Source: Xanthostigma xanthostigma (taxonomy: Eukaryota > Arthropoda > Insecta > Raphidioptera > Raphidiidae). From it: 64,000 nucleotides of DNA. The translations under genes were made by a program, and so were the position numbers. Of the stretch, positions 11,418-30,693 are shown in pieces. The notes under the pieces were generated by a model, which ran no database searches, was not told where the DNA came from, and saw only the letters and a program-made list of their open reading frames with translations. Positions within the stretch are counted from its first letter, which is position 1. The number at the start of each line of letters is the position of its first letter. The stretch spans positions 81,442,948 through 81,506,947 of the forward strand of contig OY754464.1 of the NCBI GenBank assembly GCA_963575645.1. Direction: 5' to 3'.

Positions 11418-13000
11418 CAAATTTGCAAAAAAGGCATTAATCGAAATTGGTAAATAATAGCAACTATCAATTTATTTCAAGTTATACGATTGAGTACTTT
11501 TCTAATAATAAAAAGTACCGTAATTCAAAAATGTTGATACGCTAGACATTATTTAGCTGTTTTGTTTTTACAGGATATTTGAATAAGAAAACTTCGTTAT
11601 TTTTTGTCTTTTCAGGCAAATGTTTGTTAAATTTAATGAAGGAGCGTTTACTCGTTGTTCAATTTACAAAAATTTATATAAAAGTAAAATAGAAAAATGC
11701 AAGTTTAATTTTGTAGAATCAAATAAAAATTTGAAAAAGCCAGTTTTCGTTTCTCTATTCAATTTATGAATAAACAACTTGTTGCAAACTGTTATAAATT
11801 ATTATTAATTGTTTTGTTATACATATTTAAAAAATAAAACGATCGAATTGTTAGTAAAAAAGCTCCGTATGTAAATAGAATGCATGGAATATCATTTAAT
11901 AAGCCGAGGCCACACTCGTGTCCTTGACTCTATACATTCCAAGATCACGGACGAGTAGTGTGGCCGCTCAACTATTGATAATTAATCGTCAAATGTTGGA
12001 GACTGGAGTCTGGAAGGTATTGAAAGACTGGTCGAAGGGAACGATCAATGCCTTTTAGACTCCAATACAACTCCAGTTCGTCTGGCCGGTATACATTGGT
12101 ACCTAGAAGATGTTTTTAATATGTGTGAAATAACGCAAAAACTATTTTATTTCAATAAACATATTTTGAATCTAGTATTTTATTAATATAACTTGAAACA
12201 TATGTAAATTGTTCCGTCGAATATTAACAACTTAATATATCTGTAATCAAAATCTTCTTGGTTGATGAAATGATTATTGAGAGAGATTTTAATAATTATA
12301 GCTTTAATACCTATTACCTACTGCAAAATAATTGGAATCAAATATTCGCCAACGATATCGGGCCAGTCGTCTGCTTCATTGAAGTAGACAGGAGGCAAAC
12401 AATTGAAGCAAATATTTGAGAATGATTATTAGACCAAGCTGGACATGAGTGTGACCCATACTTTAGACGAAAACGTGTAAGATCTTGAAGGTTGAAGCCC
12501 ATGACCAATCTTTAGTATATTATACGCATATTTTGTTTTCGTATTATTATATTAAAATACGTAGTATCTAAATAATTTTAGAGAATACCCTTAAATTATT
12601 CAGAAGTGAAGCTAAACGTAGATAATTTTTTAAGGAGGCTTCTATTTATTTTTAATACCCTACTTTAAAATCTCAATGTCCTATCTTAAAAATACCCATC
12701 ATACAGTGATATACCGCCTTCTGTAATTTTTATAAATTTGCCCCCTACTTCAAATTTTATAAATTTAAATAATATGTTCAGTGGTTCACACATAAGTCCG
12801 TCTGTCTCTCTGGTTTCAATGTTTTTTAACTGAAATATTCATGATTCTGCATGGTAATATTGTTATAATCTATAGATATTTTAAAATTACTTTTAAAATG
12901 TATCAAAAAATTAAATAAAATATTTGTAGTTTTATTTTTCAACTGCTAAATTAATTATATTATAGAAAAAAAAAACTTGTTTAAAAAAATAAAAAGTGAA
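11418..13000. other. AT-rich intergenic with element scraps
   Basis: Holds fragments such as CCGAGGCCACACTCGTGT at about 11904 with a partial inverse (AGTAGTGTGGCCG, 11954-11966), which look like a worn hAT-type terminus. I see no gene. Confidence 0.35.
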
Positions 13001-13073
13001 TGCCGAAACCAGGGATCGAACCAGGGACCTTTAGATCTTCAGTCTAACGCTCTCCCAACTGAGCTATTTCGGC
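13001..13073 (-). tRNA. tRNA-Phe (anticodon GAA)
   Basis: On the minus strand, 73 nt form a complete cloverleaf. The acceptor stem is GCCGAAA paired with TTTCGGC and the discriminator is A. The D arm is GCTC-AGTTGGGA-GAGC, the anticodon loop CTGAAGA gives GAA, and the T loop is TTCGATC. No intron and no encoded CCA, as expected for a eukaryotic nuclear gene. It is a real tRNA by structure, unlike the tRNA-Lys-like modules further on. Confidence 0.95.
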
Positions 13074-14265
13074 TGTGAAAGAACGCTCTCTTAGAACAAG
13101 TCGCAAGACTAGACCACCATGTTCACAAATGGAGGTTAAATTAAATCTCTCCGCATGCGCACTGCGCAGTTATGACGTTTGACGACAATTTATTAAACAT
13201 AATATTTTAAATTGACCTTTCAATTCAAATTGAATAAAAAATTTGAAGCATAGAGGTAATTTAAGAAAATTGTTGAGAATGTTTCTGAATACATAGAAAA
13301 TTATATTCAAATACCTAACCTAATGCAAAACGATTCGTTATATTGTTGTCAATACGTCATAACTGATTACTAGCTGGCCTCGTACGCAGTGCTCATGCAA
13401 AGGCCAGGGAGTCAAAGGGATAGCTGGCCTTTCTAGACGCGCGTATAAAAATCCAATGTTGTTATCCATTTCTTTGTTACTGTTTTGTTTACGCCTTACG
13501 GGACTGTAAGATAACTTAACAAAATGAAAAATACAATATGCGTTTTCTATGGATGATTTTTTAAATAAAAAAAAAGACGAAAACATGTCAAATTTACATT
13601 GTTTTGATTATTGCAGAACCGTTTTTTAATTTTTTCGGTAACAATTCTTCAGATAACTCATCAGGCGCTCTGCAACAAAAAATTTTACAAAAAAGTGTAG
13701 ATTATAATACAGCCAACAATATAGAACTCAAATCTTTGATTAACGTCTGATTAGAACTCCTCAATAAATAACTGGTCGATAATTTTATTTATTGAATATA
13801 GAACTCATATAGCTTTCACAGTCAGCTTATTAATTTTTTATGATGATTTTATTATTATTGATTCCTATTTCATCCGAATCATTGAAGACGTAGAAAAACC
13901 TGTAAGGCTAAAAGATTTAAACGTTGTATATAAGTATGTGACTGTAATTTTCACTAGTTTACAAAAAATATATATGCATATAAATATATTTTCTTGTATT
14001 AAAATTTCGATGTTTCTAAATATGAAAGTATTTTAAAATTGAATTTTGAACAATGTTTTGACCAATCTAAAAAAAGCGCCATTATTAGTAACTGGCGTTA
14101 ACAAACAGATGTCTCTACGGTACAACCTTGAGAACTTTCCAATCAGCTGACTTCTTCGAACAGTGAAGTAGCAAAAGGTAAAAATATATAACTGTGACAG
14201 TTCAAAATAGAAACTAGATTATTATGGTCATATGCAACATTTAATAACAAAAAGTCATATCCAAA
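13074..14265. other. Intergenic region upstream of fem1b
   Basis: Holds another piece of the TTTGATTAACGTCTGATTAG repeat (about 13730-13800), a TATAAAAA at about 13443 with no supported gene, and presumably the fem1b promoter and 5' UTR (about 14100-14265). No clear TATA or initiator for fem1b. Confidence 0.4.
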
Positions 14266-21333
<7,068 letters not shown>

Positions 21334-21446
21334 GTTTTGTATCGATATTAGTGATGTGCCGGATATCCGTATCTGTATCCGCGGATATCCGAGGGAGAAG
21401 AAAGATTTGTATCCGTTAGTTTTTGGCGGATCTTTTACCTTATTAA

Positions 21447-22133
21447 GGAAGTACCCTCGATAAATGAATTAACAAACAGAAAATTACGAAAATTTGCAAA
21501 TATGTCAAAACCCTTTCAAAAATGACTCAGTTAAATTTTTGTGATTTTTGGTTGACTTTGAAAAAAGATATTGATAATTTTATTTCGCTGCACTTAACAT
21601 GGAGTCTTATGAGAATATGTGATTTTGACGCACTCCATCATTTATTACGTTGGAATTGACAAACAGATTTTGATAAAATTTTCAGGAAATATAAACGAAT
21701 ATTTTATAAACATTTTTCTTTTTCCCAAACGTATAAAGCTTGCTTATGTTAATAGAAATAACTAAAACAAAGCCGAGCTTTTTAGCAATTCATAAACATG
21801 GCAACACCGCAATATTATAGTTTGTGGCGCGTCATTCAAAGGTAAGTTACGAAACTGCAGCAGTTTTGATATCGTAAAAACATACGTAAATTGAGTAAAT
21901 GCTAAAAGCATAGCATTCCAAAAAAATGATAGTATATTATTATTTCCGAAATGACAGGAATAAAGAAAAGCATTTTCATAAATTAATGCGAATTTGACAC
22001 CGCGTGCTGACTTATGCTGCGTACATAAGCACTTGTAACTATGGCAAGGCATGCGGTGTTGCCAAATTATATACTACGTTACTCAAGTAGAAGACTGAAA
22101 TTCTTTGACTTACTGCGTGCCGAGGGTACTTCC
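21447..22133. mobile_element. piggyBac-like MITE nested in the hAT element
   Basis: A 687-bp element with perfect 13-bp TIRs GGAAGTACCCTCG / CGAGGGTACTTCC and TTAA on both sides (21443-21446 and 22134-22137). The related hAT fragment near 42315 has a single TTAA at the matching point (ACCTAATTAATTTTC), which shows the empty site. No transposase. Confidence 0.85.
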
Positions 22134-22330
22134 TTAATTTTCAATTCATAGGTGAAATTTTATATATATAGGTGATTAGGTAATAATGAAAACCTGTTAA
22201 ATTCTATTCAGATTATTTTTTATTTTTTAAAATCGTATTTAGCACCTTTATATTGCAAACATTTATCGTAATGAGTACCATACTAATAGTACATAACTCA
22301 AAGGTACTAAATCAGCTATCTTTATAATGA

Positions 22331-22446
22331 GATATTGCACATCGATCTTTGGAAAGAGACAATCTGTTATGAGAGTTAACTCTTAAAGAGGTCAATAACT
22401 TTTCCCATAACAGATAGTCTCTTTCCAAAGGTCAATGTGCAATATT
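22331..22446. repeat. Inverted repeat inside the hAT element
   Basis: ATTGCACATCGATCTTTGG, then AAAGAGACAATCTGTTATG, is answered by CATAACAGATAGTCTCTTT and CCAAAGGTCAATGTGCAAT. Arms of about 45 bp around a short loop. A further foldback nested in the same element. Confidence 0.7.
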
Positions 22447-23363
22447 AACCGCCGCGTACTCTAAGAAAGTTAAGATCCGTATCCGCGGATCTTGAAACCA
22501 AATATCCGTATTCAGATCCGTATCCGCGTATATACATTTTTAACGATCCGGCACATCACTAATCGTTATTATTTATTATTAATATTTATCTGCAAGATGT
22601 TCATTGAATCGGTCCTTACGTAAAAAGATAGAAATTTAAGCGAACTTCTTTGTTTCAAAAATAAATGTTTGCTGTTTTTAAAATTACTACTTAGTATTCG
22701 CTGTTAGTAGAATTCAAAAAAGTTTTTAATGGCAATGATTCCGTGAATATTTTGTTCATCGAAACTTTTCTGTAATGTGTTCAGTTGTTTTAAGAACAAA
22801 AGCACTGTGTTTATATTTTCAGGAATGTTTACAAATTACGGGCAATAGTGTACTTATCTTTTTTTTTTAATTATTTATTTCTCGAATAGTAGTTTCTTAT
22901 TTAAAAAGAATCATAATGTGCTTTTTGCTTTTTTTTTAATCTCTTAGCAAATATTTTGGAGTTTTGTACATCTCATACTTTGAATCTTGATGTTTTATTA
23001 ATGTTTTCCTCTTTAGTTTAGTTTTATTATATTAAAAAAAAGATCTCAACGGACACACAGACTGACAGACGGACAATAAAGTGATTCTCTAAGGTTTCCG
23101 TTTTTTTTCCGTTCTGAATACAGAGCCCTAAAAAAAAAAATAGGTTCAGAAACTAAAACCCGACTACTAAAAAGTATAAAACAAGAAAATATTCTCATCT
23201 GAGGATAGCCGTGGTCATATGCCACCGAACCTAACGAAACAGTACATTTTAACAGTAGTAAGCGATCATAAGCTCTGGGGCAAAGGCATCACGCTATACC
23301 TCTAGAGGGGCCTCATATACAGGATGTCCCATTCGAAACTTTCATATAATGTGGGAAGCTATA

Positions 23364-24133
23364 CAGGGTGTCCCATTAAGAATGGGACATAGAACAACCG
23401 CAGATTCTCCAATTCAAAATAAAACGATTAAGCGAAATATGCTTAGATAAAATGTTACTCGCTCTACCAGTGGCGTACGGCAAGGAGTAAGTAATTCTTG
23501 TACCCCTTCTAAATGTTACGCCGCTGTCTAAATTTTAATTTTGACTATAATTTTAATTTTTTTGATATTTTCTAAGGCAATAATGTACACTTGTTAGTTT
23601 GTTGTAAAGTGATTGGTTTTCGAGATATTCGCAGTTAAAGATAGATAGACACGTACTTTTTATTTGTATTATTATTAATAATATTCATTTTTACAATTTT
23701 GTCTTAAAAAAACTGCGAATATCTCGAAAACCAATGACTTTACAACAAAGTAACAAGTGTACATTATTGCCTTAGAAAATATCAAAAAAATTAAAATTAT
23801 AGTCAAAATTAAAATTTAGACAGCGGCGTAACATTTAGAAGGGGTACAAGCATTACTTACTCCTGCCGTACGCCACTGGTAGAGCGTACTGAACTAATTT
23901 TTTTATTGTTAGGTGCATTTTATGATATTTAACAAGTGTGCCGATTTGAGTAAAATTATACGGTGTATGTATTAAAAAAATTATGGACATTAATAATTTT
24001 TCAGTTTTCAACTTCAACACCCCGTATTTCGGAAACGAGTAACATTTTGTCTAAGCATATTTCGCTTAATCGTTTTATTTTGAATTGGAGAATCTGCGGT
24101 TGTTCTATGTCCCATTCTTAATGGGACACCCTG
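23364..24133. mobile_element. TA-flanked TIR element, middle layer of the nest
   Basis: Starts CAGGGTGTCCCATTAAG and ends CTTAATGGGACACCCTG, flanked by TA, with TIRs of about 98 bp: a Tc1/mariner-type MITE. The related 50.2-kb copy of the outer element lacks it, which dates it as a later insertion. Confidence 0.85.
23462..23885. repeat. Innermost foldback of the nest
   Basis: Arms of about 172 bp: CTCTACCAGTGGCGTACGG... against ...CCGTACGCCACTGGTAGAG, with GGTTTTCGAGATATTCGCAG and its inverse near the loop. The loop is about 77 bp. It lies within the middle TA-flanked element. Confidence 0.85.
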
Positions 24134-24988
24134 TATATGAGATGGCATACGACCACGGCTATTCTCAGATGAGAATATTTTCTTGTTTCATACTTTCCAG
24201 TAGTCGGGCTGTGGTTTTTGAACTTATTTTTTATTTGTTTTCAATTTACTCCCCTCTCGGACCAAAATTCAAAAATAAATGTAGCCTATGTTACCCGGGC
24301 CATAATAACGAATTGATTGACACCTTATTTATCAAAATCGAATGAATAGTTTAGGCGCTACGGTGGAACATCCGTAAATACAAACATACATAGACTGCTA
24401 AACTCATAACCCTTCCTTTTGGCTTTGCCGTAGTCGGGTAAAAAGAAGCAATTTATGACTAGCTCAATTTCAAATGGACTGGAATTTATTGTTCAGAAAG
24501 ATTAAATTGCCAAATTTTGATAAAATTAGAAAGCGTTACAGAAAAGTTGTAACCTGATTTATTATTAATAATATAATTATTTTTGCTAGTCAATTGGTTA
24601 AATTTATTTGTATATATGTAAAGTTTTTAATGAAACGATTCTTTGCAGTTCTTTTCGATATGAATTGTGTATAATATAAAGTCTCTATTATATATTAAAA
24701 TAAAAATATATTTATTAATAGAGTATTCGATCATAACGTTATAAATTATAATATTTTTTATGAAGTAAATTTAATTATATAATGGCTCAATTTTTATTGA
24801 CGTTTTATAACAAATTTCTGTTTTACAATGCTTTCTTGTTATCTTATTTTTTTAAAATAATAAATGTATTGTGAAAAGTTGTATTTTGTGCGATTATTTA
24901 TTTGCCTCTCAACAAATGAAATTATAAGCTTTGTTCCAGCCTCTCTGAAAGGCTTACGACAACTGAGGTTATTCTTATAGAAAAAAAA

Positions 24989-25280
24989 GACGGGTTGCAC
25001 TCCGGGAGTGCCGGTAGAAGTGAAAACTTGAATATTAACGTCTTAATTTTTTGCATTTAGAAGCATTGTTTATTTATTGGCAACACTTGTAAATAAAATG
25101 GTTTGTATCATAGATTGCATTTTTATGTACGATATTTCAACGCTAGATGTCTAACGTTGTATAAAAATTACTATCGCTTAGAGAGTGCTCACCCAGTTCT
25201 TACTTTTCCTGACGCGAGTTTAACATTTTTTACCCATTACAAAAAAAGTGTACAACGCCGCTAGAGAAGTTTTCACTTCA
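24989..25280. mobile_element. MITE of the 'CTCCGGGAGTGCCGG' family, copy 2
   Basis: Matches 300-690 nearly base for base but holds the 75-bp internal unit once. It supports a discrete mobile unit and shows that the duplication in copy 1 is secondary or variable. Confidence 0.6.
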
Positions 25281-25616
25281 AAAGCGCGCTGGTCGATTCC
25301 AACCACTCCCACCTCTGTATCATTCGTCGTTTAGAAGTTATGGCGTTTTTAGGTTTTTCTCAAATATAAATAAACGCTCATATCTCCGAAACTAAAAGTG
25401 ATACAGGTTGCGGATTGTCGGAATCGATTCAGCTTGAAATTTTCTCTAAGTTCGGTTAATATAAAATCGTTTAGTGTCTTAAAAAGTTCCAGATTTGCAA
25501 AACGCATGAAAACATGAAGTGCTTAATATTGACGTGTCATAGAAAAAAGTGCGTCGAAAAGATTAGAGGCCTAATTGCAAAGTTTTGGCCGATTCCTTCG
25601 ACATAAATCTCTAAAC

Positions 25617-26120
25617 AAATCTTTGATTAACATCTGATTAGAACTCTTCAATAATAGTATATTGTGCGACTAGTGAGAGAAGGAGAAGATTCCATGAGCG
25701 TGAAATTTGCCGCACGAGCGTAGCGAGTGCGGTAACACGCGAGTGGAATATTCTCCTTTGATCAATGGTCGCACACAATACTTTATTCAACTAGCACGAG
25801 TAATATGTAATCGGGGCCCTGATAAAAGAGGGAAAAATAATAAATCACTTCATTGATTGACGTACCCACCGCCCTCGATGCACACAAGGTGGCCCTGACT
25901 TTCGCTGAATTGCGATGCTGTTTTCATATATACAAATCGCTACCGCGTTCCTATTGGTCCAGAAACTATGCAGTAATACATTATAGTACAGTTTGGGCTC
26001 ATTATTAGCACTCTACGCGTCAACATGAAGTAATTTATTATTTCTCCCGAATTTAGCAGGACCCCGAAATTATATATTACTCACGCGTGTTGAATAAATA
26101 AAATTATCGACCAATTTTTC
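25617..26120. repeat. Old repeat split by two adjacent foldback inserts
   Basis: The flanking halves (TCTTTGATTAACATCTGATT before 25655; TAAAATTATCGACCAATTTT after 26096) belong to one interspersed repeat seen joined elsewhere, for example 43143-43210. Between them lie a hairpin element at about 25653-25787 (AGTATATTGTGCGAC / inverse, with GCACGAGCGTAGCGAGTGC at its centre) and another at about 25782-26096 (TATTCAAC...GAGTAATAT with TIRs of about 70 bp). Confidence 0.6.
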
Positions 26121-26309
26121 AGACAAAATCTCTAAAGCTCTGATATTATTTTACACTTTTTATTAATGTAATTTGAATAACGGTTTTATTTACTTATTAT
26201 TATAGTTTTTTTTTGAAAAGTATTTATTTGAGACAGCCTTCAATAGCTGCCGTCACGCACCCAGCGAAGAATATTTCCAAGAAATTTTCATAGTTCGGCC
26301 ATTATAATA

Positions 26310-26622
26310 CGCGCCACGAATATAAAAGGCTCGGAAATTAGATGCGAATGCGGGCTTGCGCTTGTACAGTCTGTTGAAAAACTACAAACTCGCAACTCAA
26401 CAAAACTAAAATAACAATAACAACTTGACAATAGCGTACTCGACTGTACTTTAGAGCAGGAAAGCGACAAGTGACAAAGGCGACAAGCGATCACTGCCAA
26501 TCACCGACGAGCGCACGTTCCGTGCAGGTAGCTGGGAGATGGTGGGAGTCTCAACGGCTCTAAAATGCGCCTTTGCGACACTGTTTGTGACTAACTTCCG
26601 AACCTTTTAGATCCGTGGCGCG
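26310..26622. mobile_element. 'CGCGCCACG' TIR element, copy 2
   Basis: 313 bp, termini CGCGCCACGAATATAAAAGG and CCTTTTAGATCCGTGGCGCG, flanked by TA (within TTATAA on both sides). Same orientation as the copy at 1352-1657 and opposite to 30297-30609. Confidence 0.85.
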
Positions 26623-26999
26623 TATTATAATAAACAATAAAAGCTACACACTGTATAGAAATGGAACTCACTAACCTATTTGTTCATCGTACGTAGTTAA
26701 TAATAATAGACAATAAAACAGATATGATTTAATGTATGATTACACAACATGTGTACTTAGTTCATAGGTAGTTATTTATATCACGCATCAATGCTTCCGC
26801 CCTTCGGAAACTTGTAGATCATAAACGTCAGATGAATAATAAAGTAACAAAGATGATTATTAGTTATCCCACACCTAAATAGAAACCGATAGTGACCATG
26901 GGCTATGCATTTGTGTTTATGGCGTGAAGGAATATTAACAATTATTATCAAAAATGAAAGGGTTCATATTAAATTAAAAATTGATTTTAAACTTGCAAC

Positions 27000-27473
27000 C
27001 AGTGCCGGTTTAATCATTAGGCAGAGTAGGCAAGGCAACTGCCTAGGGGCCCGTGCACGCACCAAGAAAAAAAAACTTTTCATTGAACGAAAATCTTATT
27101 TGAAAATTTGTATGAAATTTCCCAACAACAATATTATTTTCTTTCGTTGTTTATTGTAATTTATTGCATTTAACAAGATAAAATTTAAAATAACTACGTC
27201 ACATCTCATTTCTCTTTCCTGACCCATCAAAAAACCTGGATCATCAATTATCTATAACCTATTCATTAAGACCATTTCGATAAAGCTAACGAGTCAAGTA
27301 AGGCGATGCTGCAGCATCTTGTCAAAGTAATCCTGTTGTTACAATATCACATAGGACATTGAAGTAACAGGATGCCTGGAGCCGATCATCTGGAAGTTAC
27401 TCACATCCCTTCATCAACTTGAAAAGACCTGATTGCGTTGCCTAGGGGTCCGGACAGGGTTAATCCGGCCCTG
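27000..27473. mobile_element. hAT non-autonomous element with perfect target duplication
   Basis: 474 bp. Termini CAGTGCCGGTTTAATC and GGTTAATCCGGCCCTG are inverted, flanked on each side by CTTGCAAC (26992-26999 and 27474-27481). TTGCCTAGGGG and CTGCCTAGGGG are subterminal partners. The frame at 26905-27159 is chance. Confidence 0.9.
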
Positions 27474-27689
27474 CTTGCAACAGGGAGTAAAATATCATTT
27501 TGAATCATTTACTGGATTTTCGACTACTATTATTGTCTTTAGTCAGCGGCGCGGATGACTCACAAAGCGACAATGCTGTGTCCTCCGATTTTATTCGGAA
27601 GATATTTGTTCTAAAAACATGAAAGCTTGTAGGTTCTACAATAATTAAAACCACATAAATATCTAATAATTAACTATATGAATCATTGT

Positions 27690-27985
27690 CTATCTAGTAT
27701 CTACTCATTGTGCGGTGAGTGAAGGCAACAAAGCGTAGTTATCGAAAATATATCTGCATCTCTTTCTTCGATGTAATTCCTTGGTTATTCCGACAATATA
27801 TATATATATCAGCATTGAGTATATCTCTCTTTAGGTACCAAAAGTTTTATGTCTTTATCTATGGCATTAGCCAATCAGAACCAACGAGCTCTTACGACTT
27901 AAACAAAGACAGAAGTATATGTTTGCACCCTAATGGTTCGATTTCGATTTTATTCCTATATAATCTCTTGAGATATAATAGCTGG
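27690..27985 (+). repeat. Interspersed repeat, also at 42590-42960 and 49620-49750
   Basis: The shared core reads CTCATTGTGCGGTGAGTGAAG, then ATCGAAAATATATCTGC and TTCTTCGATGTAATTCC. Copies differ in length and are interrupted. No coding signal or clear termini. Confidence 0.55.
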
Positions 27986-27999
27986 CAAAAATAGCACAA

Positions 28000-29030
28000 A
28001 TTAATGTATTATTTTTAATTTATATAACAAATTCCCAAATACATTCACGATGAGACTTTATTTTTAAATTTTAAGGTGAAAACCGTCTTATAAATTGGGC
28101 TTTTGAATGAATTTTTTTTTGTCATAAATGGAAAGATCGTATATAAGTTTTATAACAAAACTATTTTTCTTTTTTTTTATTTTCGTTATAATTCAAAAGT
28201 TATATCAAATTAAAAATAAATTTGTGTACCCAGTTCCGAGAACGCGCCGACATTTCCCGAACATAATGTGACGTCATAATGTTTTAGTCAATATACATGT
28301 AGAAGCCATTGATAGTATACTGCGTATATACATTTTACCATTATGACGTCACAACTGTCAAAAACAATAATTTTAGTGCGTTTGCAGTCACGTGATTTTT
28401 TTAAATATTTTATCAATTTTAAATTGCTTATAATTAATTTAAAAAAAGTTTTTTGAAAGTTTTTCGCATCGATTATCAATATTATTTATAATAAAGTTTT
28501 AAAATACAATAAAAAAATCGATAATTATTTTTTTTTCAAAAGCCTAATTGTAGAAACAAATTATTCTGTCTTCATTTGAACTCGAGATAAGAATACAAAA
28601 CAGGAATTAGGAATAGGTACATTGTCGTGGCTTTTGTACATAAATTATACTCAAGAGAATGGCTTTGGAAACAGAAATCCTTGATTACAAAAGAATTGGT
28701 ATTCGTTCATCGCAACTTGTGCGTCCCGATTAATAAAAATGACTCGGATATTCTACGTGATTTTTGTTTTTCAACCTTCATAATATGTTTAATCAAAAGG
28801 AATCATTGTTGCTACATATTTTTTAAATTGTAACCGTTCCCCATTAATCTTTGTAATATATATCTCAGTAGAAATAATAAATTATTAGAGATTTATGTCA
28901 GAAGTGGTTTTCGTGAGGAAGGTCATTTACACAAATACAAAATTGGATTACATAAAAGTTATGGTAGGCTTTTTTTTCAATAGAATCATGAAAAATTAAT
29001 TGCTTTTGTAATTGTACAAGCTGTGTGTCT
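28000..29030. other. AT-rich non-coding stretch
   Basis: No gene found. A pair of TATGACGTCA-type motifs (about 28269 and 28341) sits in a partial inverted repeat (CATAATGTGACGTCATAATG / CATTATGACGTCACAA), probably a worn MITE. Confidence 0.35.
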
Positions 29031-29033
29031 AAA

Positions 29034-29543
29034 GGTGGCACTTCACATGGCTATTTGTGTTCTCCATTGGGTGTTTGTTGTATTTGGCAAAATATATGAC
29101 GTTCAAGACAAACATGCAAATAGAGGCAAATACGACCATCCACACATGGCAGTCAAATAGCAAACACACAAACATTTGGCAGCAGAACGCAAGGTTCAAA
29201 ATTCCAGGAATTTCAGCACTGTTCCATTGTCCCAATTCATTTTCAATAGTAATTGTTCCAGTTCTCGCTCACAGCACAGACACAAAAATACTGCACGTCC
29301 GTACAGGTTCACGGCTCGTGCGCTTCTGAATATAGCCATTGTGTGGACGGTTTAGTTGCGTATTTGCCTATTTGATTCCTTTGATGTGCCTCAAAAAACT
29401 GACAAACGCACGGTAACGCGTATTTGGTATTGACCTTATTTGTCAAATAGGCAAATAAGGCCAACACTTTGTCAAATAGAGTGTCCACACTTGGTAATTG
29501 TTTGCCAAATACACAAACACAAATAGCCATGTGAAGTGCCGGC
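29034..29543. mobile_element. TIR element (GCCGGCACTTCACATGG...), inverted copy 2
   Basis: Begins GGTGGCACTTCACATGGC and ends GCCATGTGAAGTGCCGGC, the reverse of 5393-5886. The interiors match along most of their length (for example CGTCCGTACAGGTTCACGGC). Three short open frames here are shadows of the element. Confidence 0.8.
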
Positions 29544-29549
29544 ATAAAA

Positions 29550-30296
29550 TTGAGTCAGCAATTTTTTAAAGCAATTAGTGTACATAAGATTGAATCCTCT
29601 AATATAAATGATGATCCATTACTGAATGAAAGTTTGAAAAAAACGTTTTTGAAGTTATGATGGCAATTAACAATTAATGGAAGTTACACATGTCATTGAA
29701 AAATAGAAGAAGAAGTACGATCTGTGTGGTGAAGTACCTAATTATGTTAGTAGTTCTACTGTAATTGTTGATATCAAATTATTAAATTGAAAAGTCACAG
29801 CTGTCAACTGTTCTTCGATTCAATAAAAAATGTACATGTTACACAATATTATCAAAAATAATAATTTTTAAAGTTTGGTAATTCATTGTGAATCCTGTCT
29901 AATAAATAAATTGTGTTTTGACAATTAAAATCTAATCTAATTAATTCGAGAAATAAAATATAGTCATATTAAATGAATGATTGGTTCAATTATGACATTG
30001 ACATCTACTTTGGTCAGGAATACATTATAAATCATTTCTGACAATTTATATGGGATTGTTGTCACGCTCTGATTATTGTATTAATAAATCTTTTTAACAA
30101 CATTTTTTCATTATCTTTTAATTAAGTTAAAACAAGGTAAATTTTTCCCGTCGCCCGTAGAAGATAATAATAGAACGTGGTTTTAACTTTTAGTGTTTAA
30201 TTATATTACAAGGGTATTCTGATTCGTTGAAAGCTTTCTAACAAGGAGTGAAAACAGTAGACTGTATATTTAGGACACAATACCTAAAGTATAATA
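29550..30296. other. AT-rich non-coding stretch
   Basis: No recognised repeat or gene. Confidence 0.35.
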
Positions 30297-30609
30297 CGCG
30301 TCACGGACCTAAAAGGTTCGGAAGTTAGTCACAAACAGCGTCGCAAAGATACATTTTAGAGCCGTCGTGACTCCCACCACCTCCCAGCTATCTGCGCGGA
30401 ACGTGCGCTCGTCGGTGATTGGCCGTAATCGCTCGTTGCCTTTGTCACTTGTCGCTTTCCTGCTTTAAAGTACAGTCGAGTACGCTATTGTCAAGTTGTT
30501 ATTGCTATTTTAGTTTTGTTGAGTTGCGAGTTTGTAGTTTTTCAACAGACTGTACAAGCGCAAGCCCGCATTCGCGTCTAACTTCCGAGCCTTTTAGATT
30601 CGTGGCGCG
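30297..30609. mobile_element. 'CGCGCCACG' TIR element, copy 3, opposite orientation
   Basis: 313 bp flanked by TA. Starts CGCGTCACGGACCTAAAAGG and ends TTTTAGATTCGTGGCGCG. Inverse of copies 1 and 2. Its open frame (30419-30628) is the same element-internal frame. Confidence 0.85.
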
Positions 30610-30693
30610 TATTATACTTATATATTAATTATTGACGAGTTGTTTCATCCTAGATATAGGTATAGGTAGTATCTTTTGTCCAATAAACTCTAT

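Larger units (their letters stand above)
21349..22561. mobile_element. hAT-like element immediately 3' of the fem1b stop
   Basis: Termini TAGTGATGTGCCGGATATCC and GATCCGGCACATCACTA are inverted. Flanks ATCGATAT (21341-21348) and ATCGTTAT (22562-22569) form an 8-bp duplication with one mismatch. Subterminal repeats of ATCCGTATCCGCGGAT type occur at both ends. It begins 15 bp after the fem1b stop, so it is in the 3' UTR or just beyond. It contains the TTAA element at 21447-22133 and a palindrome at 22331-22446. A partial relative is at about 42165-42407. Confidence 0.8.
23142..24440. mobile_element. Composite repeat with nested foldbacks
   Basis: The outer element relates in inverse orientation to 49965-50440 (CCCGACTACGGCAAAGCC, GGTAACATAGGCT..., CCCGACTACTAAAAAGTA). 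Its own arms (CTCATCTGAGGATAGCCGT near 23195 and inverse near 24150-24175) pair. It has been interrupted by a mariner-type piece (about 23320-23363, CAGGATGTCCCATTCG) and by the nested elements listed next. The open frame at 24085-24345 crosses element borders and is not a gene. Confidence 0.75.

Noticed and set aside
13440-13450. TATAAAAA as a promoter of the 13338-13586 frame
   Set aside because: The motif is on the wrong strand and position for that frame, and the frame has no domain or splice support.
24085-24345. 86-codon plus-strand frame
   Set aside because: It crosses the border between two nested elements and has no domain.
26288-26500. Open frame repeated at 1300-1551 and 30419-30628, which looks conserved
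   Set aside because: All three lie within copies of the same 313-bp TIR element. Similarity reflects shared element DNA, not coding selection.
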